Positions 8,682 through 16,840 of a stretch of DNA of 64,000 nucleotides are shown here, piece after piece. The first letter of the stretch is position 1, and every line of letters starts with the position of its first letter. The DNA is from Pelomonas candidula (GTDB lineage: Bacteria > Pseudomonadota > Gammaproteobacteria > Burkholderiales > Burkholderiaceae_C). Location: positions 248,001-312,000 of the forward strand of contig NZ_JBIGIC010000001.1 of the NCBI RefSeq assembly GCF_043555985.1, in the 5' to 3' direction. The position numbers were made by a program, and so were the translations under genes. The notes under the pieces were generated by a model that had not been told where the DNA came from, searched no databases, and worked only from the letters and a program-made list of their open reading frames with translations.

Positions 8682-9347
8682 TCAGTTGCGATCAAGAAGG
8701 CCTTGGGAGCTGGAACCTCCCAGGGCCTTCGCCTTTTCGCCGGGCGGCGGGATGCCGCCGGCGTTCTGGGCGGAATGCCACAGAACCTGTTCGAGGAACT
8801 GGTGCCGCTGCGCTTGCAGCTGGCGAGTCAGCTCCTCCTCCTGCATCGCCAACATGGCGAGCCGGGCGATTTGCACCTGGCGCGCCAGCGGCGGCACCGG
8901 AACGGACAACTGCCTCACCGAGGCAGCACTGATCATGCGGATGGTGGTGCCCCTGGCCTCACGGTCCAGCTGCTCCTGCATGGCCGGCGAATTGAGAAGC
9001 CAGTGCAAGTATTGCGGGGCCAGCTCAACCCCGTCTCTCACGCGCAGGACAAGCAAAGGGCTGACGGCCACGGTCGGCGTCAGCGCTTCGGTGATGAGAA
9101 CGGCTTGATTGCTGCCGCCGCGGGTACGCAGCAGGATGTCCCCCCCGCGCAGCAGATTGGACGAGGACCGCCCCTGGATCAGCGCCGGCGGCAGCGCCAG
9201 CGTGCACGCGAGCGACCTGCGCTCATCCAGGTCGACAGCCTGCACCGTCCGCACATTGGCACCCTGAGCCCAGAGCTGACCCGGGCGAAGGGTGTGGCCG
9301 GAAGAGACCTCGACCAGATCGAAAAGGGCGGCGCATGGAACATCCAT
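8682..9347 (-). CDS. half-size type I specificity (S) subunit-like protein
   Basis: The 221 aa product contains one target-recognition domain and its helical tail. LRGGDILLRTRG, YLHWLLNSPAMQEQL, GTTIRMISAASVRQL and VPVPPLARQVQIARL are the usual HsdS landmarks in the usual order. Full HsdS proteins carry two such units (about 400 aa), as does the hsdS gene in this same operon. Half-size subunits can work as homodimers recognising palindromic bipartite sites, or can swap with the full subunit. It is the first gene of the operon. The ATG at 9347 has no clear Shine-Dalgarno, so translation may start slightly downstream or on a short leader. Confidence 0.8.
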   Translation of the reverse strand: MDVPCAALFDLVEVSSGHTLRPGQLWAQGANVRTVQAVDLDERRSLACTLALPPALIQGRSSSNLLRGGDILLRTRGGSNQAVLITEALTPTVAVSPLLVLRVRDGVELAPQYLHWLLNSPAMQEQLDREARGTTIRMISAASVRQLSVPVPPLARQVQIARLAMLAMQEEELTRQLQAQRHQFLEQVLWHSAQNAGGIPPPGEKAKALGGSSSQGLLDRN

Positions 9348-9402
9348 GCGTCGAACGGTACCACACCTACGGTAATTTCAGGAGATATTTTTCACTTCAA
9401 CC

Positions 9403-9425
9403 AGTCTGTACATGAAATACAGACT
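9403..9425. repeat. inverted repeat at the head of the restriction operon
   Basis: AGTCTGTA, a 7 nt spacer, then TACAGACT form a perfect 8 bp inverted repeat. It starts at the last base of the pntB stop codon and lies 56 nt upstream of the first restriction gene. As RNA from pntB it would form a hairpin but has no following T-run, so it is a weak terminator. As DNA it could be an operator for the restriction promoter. The region 9365-9425 is also clearly more AT-rich than its surroundings, fitting a promoter. Confidence 0.5.
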
Positions 9426-10906
9426 TACTCGACTGCCTTCAACATGTCCTCGACCACCTTCTTCGCGTCGCCGAAGACCATCATCGTCTTGTCCAGGTAG
9501 AAGAGCTCGTTGTCCAGGCCCGCGTAGCCCGCGGCCATGGAGCGCTTGTTGACGATGATGGTCTTGGCCTTGTAGGCCTCCAGGATGGGCATGCCGTAGA
9601 TGGGGCTGCCCTTCACGTGCGCGGCCGGGTTCACGACGTCGTTGGCGCCGAGGATGATGGCCACGTCGGCCTGGCCGAACTCGCCGTTGATGTCCTCCAT
9701 CTCGAACACCTGGTCGTACGGCACCTCGGCCTCGGCCAGCAGCACGTTCATGTGGCCCGGCATGCGGCCGGCCACCGGGTGGATGGCGTACTTGACGGTA
9801 ATGCCCTTCTCGGTGAGCTTGGCGGCCAGCTCCTTCACGGCGTGCTGTGCGCGGGCCACGGCCAGGCCGTAGCCCGGCACGATGACGACGCTTTCGGCAT
9901 TGCCGAGCACGAAGGCCGCGTCATCGGCGCTGCCGCTCTTCACGTTGCGCTGCTGCGCCGCGCCGGCCCCCGGGCCGCCGGCGTCTCCACCGAACCCGCC
10001 CAGGATCACATTGAAGAACGAGCGGTTCATTGCCTTGCACATGATGTAGCTGAGGATCGCGCCCGAGCTGCCCACCAGTGAGCCGGCGATGATCAGCATC
10101 GCGTTGTTCAGCGAGAAGCCGATGCCCGCCGCGGCCCAGCCCGAGTAGCTGTTGAGCATCGACACGACCACCGGCATGTCGGCGCCGCCGATCGGGATGA
10201 TCAGCGTCACGCCCAGCACGAAGCCCAGCGCGACGACCAGCGCGAAGTCGATGGGGGACTGCGAATGCCAGAAGCCGAACACGAAGAAGACGGCCGCGAG
10301 GCCCAGCACTGCGTTCAGCGCATGCTGGCCCTTGAAGACCACCGGTGCGCCCTGGAACAGGCGGAACTTGCTGCCGCCCGACAGCTTGCCCCACGCGATG
10401 ACCGACCCGGTGAACGTGACCGCGCCGATGAACGCACCCAGCGCCAGCTCGATGCGGTTGCCGCCGGGGATGGGCGATTGCCCCACCTGGTCGACGGGCA
10501 CGAAGCCGTTGGCGGCGCTCAGCACCTGGGCCAGCACGACCTTCTGCGAGATGCCGAAGGCCACCGGCTCGGCCACGGCCGCCACCGCGATGGCCACGGC
10601 CGCCAGGCCGATCATGCTGTGGAAGAAGGCCACCAGCTCAGGCATCTTGGTCATCTCGACCGTCTTGGCCTTCCAGGCACCGAAGCCCCCGCCGACGACC
10701 AGGCCCAGCAGCACCCAGACCAGGCCCGCGCCCGAGCCGGCGATCTTGGCGATGAGCGCCGCCGTCGTGAACACGGCGATGGTCATGCCCACCATGCCGA
10801 AGAGGTTGCCGCGGATGGACGTCGTCGGGTGCGACAGGCCCTTCAGCGACTGGATGAAGCAGACGCTGGCGATCAGGTACAGCAGCGTGACGAGATTCAT
10901 GCTCAT
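9425..10906 (-). CDS. pntB: NAD(P) transhydrogenase, beta subunit
   Basis: The 493 aa protein belongs to the proton-translocating transhydrogenase that moves hydride from NADH to NADP+ at the cost of the proton gradient. About residues 1-260 form a multi-helix membrane domain; the C-terminal 180 residues form the NADP(H)-binding domain dIII, with VIVPGYGLAVARAQ, HPVAGRMPGHMNVLLAEA and GANDVVNPAA. The start is ATG at 10906 (GGGAGG upstream; ATGA overlap with the preceding 74 aa gene); a second ATG two codons later is possible. It is last in the pntAa-pntAb-orf-pntB operon. Length and motifs are normal. Confidence 0.96.
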   Translation of the reverse strand: MSMNLVTLLYLIASVCFIQSLKGLSHPTTSIRGNLFGMVGMTIAVFTTAALIAKIAGSGAGLVWVLLGLVVGGGFGAWKAKTVEMTKMPELVAFFHSMIGLAAVAIAVAAVAEPVAFGISQKVVLAQVLSAANGFVPVDQVGQSPIPGGNRIELALGAFIGAVTFTGSVIAWGKLSGGSKFRLFQGAPVVFKGQHALNAVLGLAAVFFVFGFWHSQSPIDFALVVALGFVLGVTLIIPIGGADMPVVVSMLNSYSGWAAAGIGFSLNNAMLIIAGSLVGSSGAILSYIMCKAMNRSFFNVILGGFGGDAGGPGAGAAQQRNVKSGSADDAAFVLGNAESVVIVPGYGLAVARAQHAVKELAAKLTEKGITVKYAIHPVAGRMPGHMNVLLAEAEVPYDQVFEMEDINGEFGQADVAIILGANDVVNPAAHVKGSPIYGMPILEAYKAKTIIVNKRSMAAGYAGLDNELFYLDKTMMVFGDAKKVVEDMLKAVE

Positions 10907-11127
10907 GCCCGACCTCCCAGGGCATCGCTCTTCAGCAGCTTGACGAAGCTGCTGCGCTTGATGGCCAGGCACCAGACCATCATCACGGCTGCCGCGGCCG
11001 CCACGCCGGCAGCGGGGCCGGCGGCGATGCCCGCCGTCGCCGCCGCGAAGGCGCCGATCAGCGAGGTCTCACCCACCAGCCACACCCACGCGAGGGCCCT
11101 CAGGCCCGATTTGGCTGCTTGCTTCAT
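10903..11127 (-). CDS. small membrane protein between pntAb and pntB
   Basis: The 74 aa product (MKQAAKSGLRALAW...) is not recognised. It has two hydrophobic segments, ALAWVWLVGETSLIGAFAAA and an Ala-rich PAAGVAAAAAVMMVWCLAI, then a short basic tail. The ATG at 11127 is preceded by GGAGG at 7 nt, forms TGATG with the pntAb stop, and its own stop forms ATGA with pntB. That tight coupling on both sides argues for a real gene. The position suggests an accessory or assembly factor of the transhydrogenase, but that is inference only. Confidence 0.8.
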   Translation of the reverse strand: MKQAAKSGLRALAWVWLVGETSLIGAFAAATAGIAAGPAAGVAAAAAVMMVWCLAIKRSSFVKLLKSDALGGRA

Positions 11128-11450
11128 CACTTGCCCTCCTTCCTGGCCGCCGGTTTGTCCTTCTTCTTGAACATCTCCAGCATCCGCCGCGTGACGAGGA
11201 AGCCGCCGAAGATGTTGACCGCGGCGAGTGCCACGGCCAGCACGCCCATGCCCTTGGCGAACGGTGTCTCCGTCAGCGCCGCGGCCAGCATGGCGCCGAC
11301 GATGACGATGGCCGAGATCGCGTTCGTGACGGCCATCAGCGGCGTGTGCAGCGCCGGCGTCACCGTCCAGACGACGTGGTAGCCCACGTAGATGGCCAGC
11401 ACGAAGATGATGAGATTGATGATGGTGTGATCAACCAGTTCCATGGTCAT
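11127..11450 (-). CDS. pntAb: NAD(P) transhydrogenase, alpha subunit part 2 (membrane)
   Basis: The 107 aa protein has three to four membrane helices (VDHTIINLIIFVLAIYVGYH..., TNAISAIVIVGAMLAAAL, GVLAVALAAVNIFGGFLVT), then RRMLEMFKKKD. This equals the C-terminal membrane part of the fused PntA of enterobacteria; a split alpha subunit is common in alpha- and betaproteobacteria. It forms the proton channel with PntB. The start at 11450 overlaps the pntAa stop as ATGA; an ATG two codons later is possible. It is followed by the 74 aa gene through a TGATG junction. Confidence 0.93.
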   Translation of the reverse strand: MTMELVDHTIINLIIFVLAIYVGYHVVWTVTPALHTPLMAVTNAISAIVIVGAMLAAALTETPFAKGMGVLAVALAAVNIFGGFLVTRRMLEMFKKKDKPAARKEGK

Positions 11451-12562
11451 GCCCTCGTGACTTGGCCGTCTTGTGTGACGCGGCAGGCCGCGACGATGTC
11501 GTCATCCAGCGGCACGGTGAACGTGCCCTCCTTCGTGATGACGAGCTTGAGGAAGTCCAGCACGTTGCGCGCGTACAGCGCCGACGCATCGGCCGCGACG
11601 AGCGCCGGCAGGTTGGTCTCGCCGACGATGACGACGCCGTGCTTGGTGACCGTCTTGCCCGCCTCGGTCAGCGGGCAGTTGCCGCCAGCCGGTGCGGCGA
11701 TATCGACGATGACCGAGCCGGGCTTCATGCTCTTCACCATCTCCTCGGTGACCAGCACCGGCGCCGCGCGGCCGGGGATCAGCGCCGTCGTGATGACGAT
11801 GTCCGCCGCCGCCACGCGCTTGGCCACCTCGGCCTTCTGCCGGTCCAGCCAGCTCTGCGGCATGGGCCTCGCGTAGCCGCCCACGCCCTCGGCCGCTTCC
11901 TTCTCCTCGGCGGTCTCGTAGGGCACGTCGATGAACTTGGCGCCCAGCGACTCGACCTGCTCCTTCACCGAGGGCCGCACGTCGCTGGCCTCGATGACCG
12001 CACCCAGCCGCTTGGCCGTTGCGATGGCCTGCAGGCCCGCGACGCCGACGCCCAGGATGACGACTCGCGCCGCCTTCACGGTGCCAGCCGCCGTCATCAG
12101 CATCGGGAAGAAGCGCTGGTAGCGGTCTGCCGCGATCATCACGGCCTTGTAGCCGGCAATGTTGGCCTGGCTGCTCAGCACGTCCATGCTCTGCGCGCGC
12201 GTCGTGCGCGGCGCGGCTTCGAGCGCGAAGCTGATCAACCCGGCCGCGGCCAGCGCGTTCAGGCCATCGCGGTCGAAGGGATTCAGCATGCCGACAAGCG
12301 CCGTGCCGGGCTTCATCAGCGCCAGTTCGTCGGCACCGGGGGCGCGCACCTTCAACACGAGTTCGCTGCCCAGCGCCGCGGCCTGGTCGACGATCTCGCA
12401 GCCCACGGCCTCGTAGGCCGCGTCGGTGACGCTGGCCGCGATGCCGGCACCGCTCTCGATGCGCAGCACGTGGCCGGCGGCCTTGAGTTTCTTGGCCGTC
12501 TCGGGCGTGACGGCCACCCGTGTCTCTCCGGCCGCGCGTTCGCGCGGGACGCCGATCTGCAT
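11447..12562 (-). CDS. pntAa: NAD(P) transhydrogenase, alpha subunit part 1 (NAD-binding)
   Basis: The 371 aa soluble dI domain binds NAD(H). It starts MQIGVPRERAAGETRVA, the family N-terminus, has the Rossmann glycine motif GVGVAGLQAIATAKRLGA near residue 170, and the RQxxEV-type segment DRQKAEVAKRV. The start has AGGAG five bases upstream of ATG 12562. It heads the operon and is divergent from nudJ across 85 bp, where the promoters of both genes must lie. No membrane segments are present, as expected for the split form. Confidence 0.95.
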   Translation of the reverse strand: MQIGVPRERAAGETRVAVTPETAKKLKAAGHVLRIESGAGIAASVTDAAYEAVGCEIVDQAAALGSELVLKVRAPGADELALMKPGTALVGMLNPFDRDGLNALAAAGLISFALEAAPRTTRAQSMDVLSSQANIAGYKAVMIAADRYQRFFPMLMTAAGTVKAARVVILGVGVAGLQAIATAKRLGAVIEASDVRPSVKEQVESLGAKFIDVPYETAEEKEAAEGVGGYARPMPQSWLDRQKAEVAKRVAAADIVITTALIPGRAAPVLVTEEMVKSMKPGSVIVDIAAPAGGNCPLTEAGKTVTKHGVVIVGETNLPALVAADASALYARNVLDFLKLVITKEGTFTVPLDDDIVAACRVTQDGQVTRA

Positions 12563-12647
12563 GGAAGCTCCTCTCGGGGGCGGGGGGTGCGCGGCAGCTT
12601 ACACAATGCCCGGGTCGCCCCGGAGCGGGAATTCGCGAGAAAGAAAC

Positions 12648-13145
12648 ATGGTTGCCACAGACCGGTTCCGTCCCAGTGTCACTGTCGCCGCGGTGATTGC
12701 CCGGGAAGACCACTACCTCCTGGTCGAAGAAGAGACACCCGAGGGCCTGAGGCTGAACAACCCGGCGGGCCACCTGGAACAGGGCGAGGGCCCGATCGAG
12801 GCCGTCGTGCGCGAGGCACTGGAAGAGACGGCGCGCGCCTTCGTGCCGGAGCATTTCCTCGGCGTCTACCTCGCCAGGTTCGTGCGCCCGGCGCGATTAG
12901 AGGATGTCACCTACGTGCGGCTCGCATTCAGCGGTTACGTGGGCGAGGAGATCGCCGGCCGCGTGCTGGACCGGGGCATCCGCCGCACGCTGTGGATGAC
13001 CGAGACCGAGCTGGCCGCCTGCGAGGACCGCCACCGCAGCCCGCTGGTGCTGCAATGCGTGCGCGACCACGCGACGGGACGGCGGCTGCCGCTGGACGCG
13101 GTGTTCGCGCATGCGTCACTGCAGTCGCCGCCGCGAAAGGGCTGA
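12648..13145 (+). CDS. nudJ: Nudix hydrolase, NudJ type
   Basis: The 165 aa protein has a complete Nudix box, GHLEQGEGPIEAVVREALEE, at about residues 41-62 (G-x5-E-x7-REuxEE). E. coli NudJ hydrolyses nucleoside di- and triphosphates and thiamine-precursor pyrophosphate, and is encoded next to mnmA; that neighbourhood is kept here with one extra gene in between. The ATG at 12648 follows AGAAAGAAAC, a weak ribosome site. A longer frame upstream (from 12426) only shadows pntAa. It begins a plus-strand run of closely packed genes. Confidence 0.85.
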   Translation: MVATDRFRPSVTVAAVIAREDHYLLVEEETPEGLRLNNPAGHLEQGEGPIEAVVREALEETARAFVPEHFLGVYLARFVRPARLEDVTYVRLAFSGYVGEEIAGRVLDRGIRRTLWMTETELAACEDRHRSPLVLQCVRDHATGRRLPLDAVFAHASLQSPPRKG

Positions 13146-13149
13146 CGCG

Positions 13150-13845
13150 ATGAACGACTTCATCGAGGTCTACGACGGCGTCCTGAGCGCCGACGCCTGC
13201 CGCGCACTGATCGAGCGCTTCAACGCCAGCCAGCGCGTGCAGCGCGGCGAGACCGGAAGCGGCGTGGACGTCAGCATGAAGGACAGCTGGGACATCGCCA
13301 TCAGCCGCCATCCCGAGTGGGCGGACGCCTGCGCGCTGCTCAACGACGCCGTCATCCAGGGCTTCAAGCAGTACCTGCGCCGCTACGCCCACCTGGCGCT
13401 GGCGCCGCTGAAGCTGCAGATGAACCGCCCCGACGGCACGACGGCGCTGCTCGACGCCGACACCGTCGCCACGCTGCCGGACGACGCGCTGATGGGCCTG
13501 GTCGCCAAGGTCTTCCGCCCCGGCGCCATCAACCTGCAGCGCTACCTGGCCGACCAGGGCGGCTACCCCTACTGGCACTGCGAGCAATACCCCAAGCTGG
13601 ACCAGGGCGAGGCGCTGCACCGCGCCGTGCTGTGGACGATCTACCTGAACGATGACTTTGCCGAGGGCGAGACCGAGTTCCTCTACCAGGGCCGCAAGAT
13701 CGTGCCGCGCACCGGCAGCCTGCTGATCGCGCCGGGCGGCTTCACGCACACGCACCGCGGCAACCGGCCCCAGGGCAGCGACAAGTACATCGCGACGAGC
13801 TGGGTGAAGTACCAGCGCGCCGAAAGCCTGTTCGCCGCAGGCTGA
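13150..13845 (+). CDS. 2-oxoglutarate/Fe(II)-dependent oxygenase (prolyl 4-hydroxylase-like)
   Basis: The 231 aa protein has the layout of 2OG-Fe(II) hydroxylases. A WHCEQYP segment (H-x-E iron ligands) sits near residue 145, LWTIYLNDDFAEGETEF is the typical central strand pair, and GGFTHTHRGNRPQG near residue 205 supplies the distal His and the Arg that binds 2-oxoglutarate. The start at ATG 13150 is 4 nt after nudJ. It may hydroxylate a protein or small molecule; the substrate is not evident. It sits between nudJ and mnmA, probably in one transcript. The upstream extension to 13111 overlaps nudJ and was not used. Confidence 0.78.
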   Translation: MNDFIEVYDGVLSADACRALIERFNASQRVQRGETGSGVDVSMKDSWDIAISRHPEWADACALLNDAVIQGFKQYLRRYAHLALAPLKLQMNRPDGTTALLDADTVATLPDDALMGLVAKVFRPGAINLQRYLADQGGYPYWHCEQYPKLDQGEALHRAVLWTIYLNDDFAEGETEFLYQGRKIVPRTGSLLIAPGGFTHTHRGNRPQGSDKYIATSWVKYQRAESLFAAG

Positions 13846-13869
13846 AGAGGCGTTTGGGACAATCGGGCC

Positions 13870-14988
13870 ATGTGTCCCAATAAGAAACACCGCGTCGTCG
13901 TCGGCCTGTCCGGCGGCGTGGACTCGGCCGTGACGGCTCACTTGCTGAAGCAAGAAGGCCACGAGGTTATCGGCATCTTCATGAAGAACTGGGAAGACGA
14001 CGACGACGACGAGTACTGCTCGACGCGCCAGGACTTCCTGGATGCCGCATCCGTCGCCGACGTGCTGGGCATCGAGATCGAGCACGTCAACTTCGCGGCC
14101 GAGTACAAGGACCGCGTCTTCGAGAGCTTCCTGCGCGAGTACCAGGCCGGCCGCACGCCCAACCCCGACGTGCTGTGCAATGCCGAGATCAAGTTCAAGG
14201 CCTTCCTGGACCACGCGATGCGCCTCGGCGCCGAGAAGATCGCGACGGGACATTACGCCCGCGTCCGCGAAGTCGGCGGCGAGTTCCAGCTGCTGAAGGG
14301 GCTGGACCCGCTGAAGGACCAGAGCTACTTTTTGCACCGCCTCTCGCAGGCGCAGATGAGCAAGGCGATGTTCCCGGTGGGCCACCTGCCCAAGACCGAG
14401 GTGCGCCGCATCGCCGCCGAGATCGGTCTGCCGAATGCGAAGAAGAAGGACTCGACCGGCATCTGCTTCATCGGCGAGCGGCCGTTCCGCGAGTTCCTGA
14501 ACAAGTACCTCTCCCACAAGCCCGGCCCCATCAAGGACGAGCGCGGCCGCAAGCTCGGCGAGCACGTGGGCCTGTCCTTCTACACGCTGGGCCAACGCCA
14601 GGGCCTGGGCATCGGCGGCGTGAAGGAGAAGGGCACACCGCGCGGGGGTGGCGAGCACGAGCCCTGGTTCGTCGCGGCGAAAGACATCCCGAACAACACG
14701 TTGATCGCCGTGCAGGGCCATGACCATCCGCTGCTGCTGAGCCCGGCCCTCGTCGCCGACGACCTCAGCTGGATCGCCGGCCGGCCGCCGGCCGTCGGCA
14801 CCGCGGCGGCCAAGACGCGCTACCGCCAGGCCGATGCGCCGTGCAGCGTGGCCTTCGACGCGGCGGGCCGGCTGACGCTGCGCTTCCCCGACCCGCAGTG
14901 GGCCGTCACGCCGGGCCAGAGCGCCGTGGTCTACGACGGTGACATCTGCCTCGGCGGCGGTGTCATCGCTCAGGCCATCGCCGAATGA
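13870..14988 (+). CDS. mnmA: tRNA 2-thiouridine(34) synthase
   Basis: The 372 aa enzyme thiolates U34 of tRNA-Lys, -Glu and -Gln. It has the ATP-pyrophosphatase P-loop GLSGGVDSAV near residue 12, the catalytic Cys in NPDVLCN near residue 103 and the second Cys in STGICFIG near residue 200, which together pass the persulfide sulfur. The C-terminal beta-barrel (from about residue 285) is complete. ATG 13870 is 24 nt after the oxygenase gene, and GGGACAATC just before it resembles a -10 element, so it may also have its own promoter. Its stop overlaps the next start as ATGA. Confidence 0.97.
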   Translation: MCPNKKHRVVVGLSGGVDSAVTAHLLKQEGHEVIGIFMKNWEDDDDDEYCSTRQDFLDAASVADVLGIEIEHVNFAAEYKDRVFESFLREYQAGRTPNPDVLCNAEIKFKAFLDHAMRLGAEKIATGHYARVREVGGEFQLLKGLDPLKDQSYFLHRLSQAQMSKAMFPVGHLPKTEVRRIAAEIGLPNAKKKDSTGICFIGERPFREFLNKYLSHKPGPIKDERGRKLGEHVGLSFYTLGQRQGLGIGGVKEKGTPRGGGEHEPWFVAAKDIPNNTLIAVQGHDHPLLLSPALVADDLSWIAGRPPAVGTAAAKTRYRQADAPCSVAFDAAGRLTLRFPDPQWAVTPGQSAVVYDGDICLGGGVIAQAIAE

Positions 14989-16196
14989 CCCGATTCGACC
15001 GGCTTCTGGCAAGGTTGGCCGAGCCCGGCGTCGTGCTGCGGCTGGCGGCGCTGGTGGTCTGCGCGATGGAGCTGGTCAGCGCCGGCTCGGCGCTGCTGGG
15101 CGCCCGCACCGAGCCCTATGACGGCCTCGTCGCCTGGGTCTGGCTGCAGTTCGGCGGCGACGCCAACGACCGCGCGCTGCTGCTGATCTGCGTCGCGCTG
15201 CTGCTCGCATTCGTTGCGCTGATGTGGCGGTTGGCGCGCCAGGGGCTGTCGGTCGCCACCGTCAACCGCCGCATGGCCTGGCTGCTGCTAGTAGACCTGC
15301 TGGCCTTCGGCGTGACACCGGGCCTGCCCTTCCTCGTCACCGCAATGGCCGCCGTCGTGCTGCCGGCGCGGCTGGCGCTGGGCTTCGCGGCGGCCCAGGT
15401 GCTGCTGAACACCGGCATCTACGTCTACGCGTCCACCACCGCATGGCTGGACCAGTTCGGCATGCTGTCGTCGATGCTGGCGCTGCACGGTCTGGCCTTC
15501 GGCCTGGGCCGCATGGCGGCGGCCGAGGCCGAGAAGCGCCGCTGGCTGCAGGCGCTGCTGGCCGAGCAGTTGTCCGGCGAGCACCTGCTGGCCGAGCAGA
15601 TGCGCTACAACGAACGCATGCAGATCGCCCGCGAGCTGCACGACCTGATGGGCCACCACCTGACGGCGCTGAACCTGCAGCTGCAGCTGGGCGGCGCGCT
15701 GCTGGCGCGGGCCGACGCCGGCGGCGCGACGCAGGCGCTGGACCGTGCCCAGGGCGTCGCCTCGCAACTGCTGGCCGACGTGCGCGAGTCCGTCTCGCAG
15801 CAGCGCAGCTCACAGCGCATCGACCTGTCTGCCGCGCTGCAGGCGCTGGCCGAGGGCATCGCCAGCACGCGCATCGAGCTGGCCGTGGACGAGGCCGCGC
15901 GCGACCTGGGGCCGCGCACGGCGCACGCGCTGCTACGCTGCGTGCAGGAGGGCGTGACCAACAGCGTGCGCCACGCCGGCGCGCGCCGCGTGCAGGTCGA
16001 GCTGCGCGGCGACGGGAATGAAGTCGCCGTTAGCATCGACGATGATGGGCGGGGCGCGCCGGGCTGGCACGAGGGCCGATCCGGCAATGGCCTCTCCGGC
16101 ATGACCGAGCGCATGACCGAACTGGGCGGGCAGATGCGCGTGACGCGCACCGGCCCTGGGTTCCGAATCGAACTGAGATGTCCGCGATGGGTGTGA
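14985..16196 (+). CDS. sensor histidine kinase (HisKA_3/NarX type)
   Basis: The 403 aa protein has about five membrane helices in residues 1-180 and no sensor domain outside the membrane. A helical linker leads to the dimerisation/phospho-acceptor motif ARELHDLMGHHLTALNL (His near residue 218), then a HATPase domain with DDDGRGAPG and GNGLSGMTERMTELGG. This matches kinases that pair with LuxR-type regulators, such as the one encoded next. It starts with a 4 nt overlap on mnmA and overlaps the regulator by 19 nt. The signal is unknown; the all-membrane input suggests a membrane-borne or lipophilic cue. Confidence 0.92.
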   Translation: MTRFDRLLARLAEPGVVLRLAALVVCAMELVSAGSALLGARTEPYDGLVAWVWLQFGGDANDRALLLICVALLLAFVALMWRLARQGLSVATVNRRMAWLLLVDLLAFGVTPGLPFLVTAMAAVVLPARLALGFAAAQVLLNTGIYVYASTTAWLDQFGMLSSMLALHGLAFGLGRMAAAEAEKRRWLQALLAEQLSGEHLLAEQMRYNERMQIARELHDLMGHHLTALNLQLQLGGALLARADAGGATQALDRAQGVASQLLADVRESVSQQRSSQRIDLSAALQALAEGIASTRIELAVDEAARDLGPRTAHALLRCVQEGVTNSVRHAGARRVQVELRGDGNEVAVSIDDDGRGAPGWHEGRSGNGLSGMTERMTELGGQMRVTRTGPGFRIELRCPRWV

Positions 16197-16840
16197 TCAA
16201 GATCCTGCTGGTCGAGGACCAGCAACTGGTGCGCGAAGGCCTCAAGGGGCTGCTCGCGCTGCACGACGACCTGCAGGTCGTCGGCGAAGCCAACGACGGC
16301 GCCGAGGCGCTGGAATGGCTGGGCGCGGCTTCGTCCGAGGCCATGCCCGACGTGATCCTGTCCGACATGCGCATGCCACGCCTGGACGGCCTGGGTCTGA
16401 TCCGCGCGCTGGCCGCGCGGGCGCTGCGCCTGCCGGTCATCCTGCTGACGACCTTCGACGACACCTCGGCCTTCGACGAAGCCGCACGCGCCGGCGCCAA
16501 GGGCTTTCTGCTGAAGGCCATCAGCCCCGACACGCTTGTGCAGGCGCTGCGTGACGTGCACGCCGGCGGCACCGCGCTGCGGCCGTCGCTCACCACCCGC
16601 ATGGAGGCCAAGGGCGGCGAACGCGCCTTCACGGCGGCCGACCATCCGGACCCGTTATCGCCGAAGGAGCTGCAGGTGCTGCGCCTCGTCGCCAGCGGCC
16701 GCAGCAACACCGAGATCGCCAGCCTGCTGGGCAACAGCGAGGGCGTCATCAAGAACCACTGCTCGGCCATCTTCTCCAAGATGGGCGTGCGCGACCGCAC
16801 GCAGGCGGTGCTCAGGGCGATTGATCTGGGCTGGATCTAG
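16178..16840 (+). CDS. response regulator, NarL/FixJ family with LuxR-type HTH
   Basis: The 220 aa protein has a receiver domain (residues about 8-125) with the acidic pocket in LLVEDQQLV, the phospho-acceptor Asp in ILSDMRMPRLDG near residue 62, the Thr in LLTTFDD and the Lys in GFLLKAI. The LuxR-type HTH (about 155-215) reads LSPKELQVLRLVASGRSNTE. It is the partner of the kinase it overlaps. ATG 16178 was chosen; ATG 16187 is equally possible. Its last 29 nt overlap the end of the convergent CAP gene. Target genes cannot be told from the sequence. Confidence 0.93.
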   Translation: MSAMGVIKILLVEDQQLVREGLKGLLALHDDLQVVGEANDGAEALEWLGAASSEAMPDVILSDMRMPRLDGLGLIRALAARALRLPVILLTTFDDTSAFDEAARAGAKGFLLKAISPDTLVQALRDVHAGGTALRPSLTTRMEAKGGERAFTAADHPDPLSPKELQVLRLVASGRSNTEIASLLGNSEGVIKNHCSAIFSKMGVRDRTQAVLRAIDLGWI

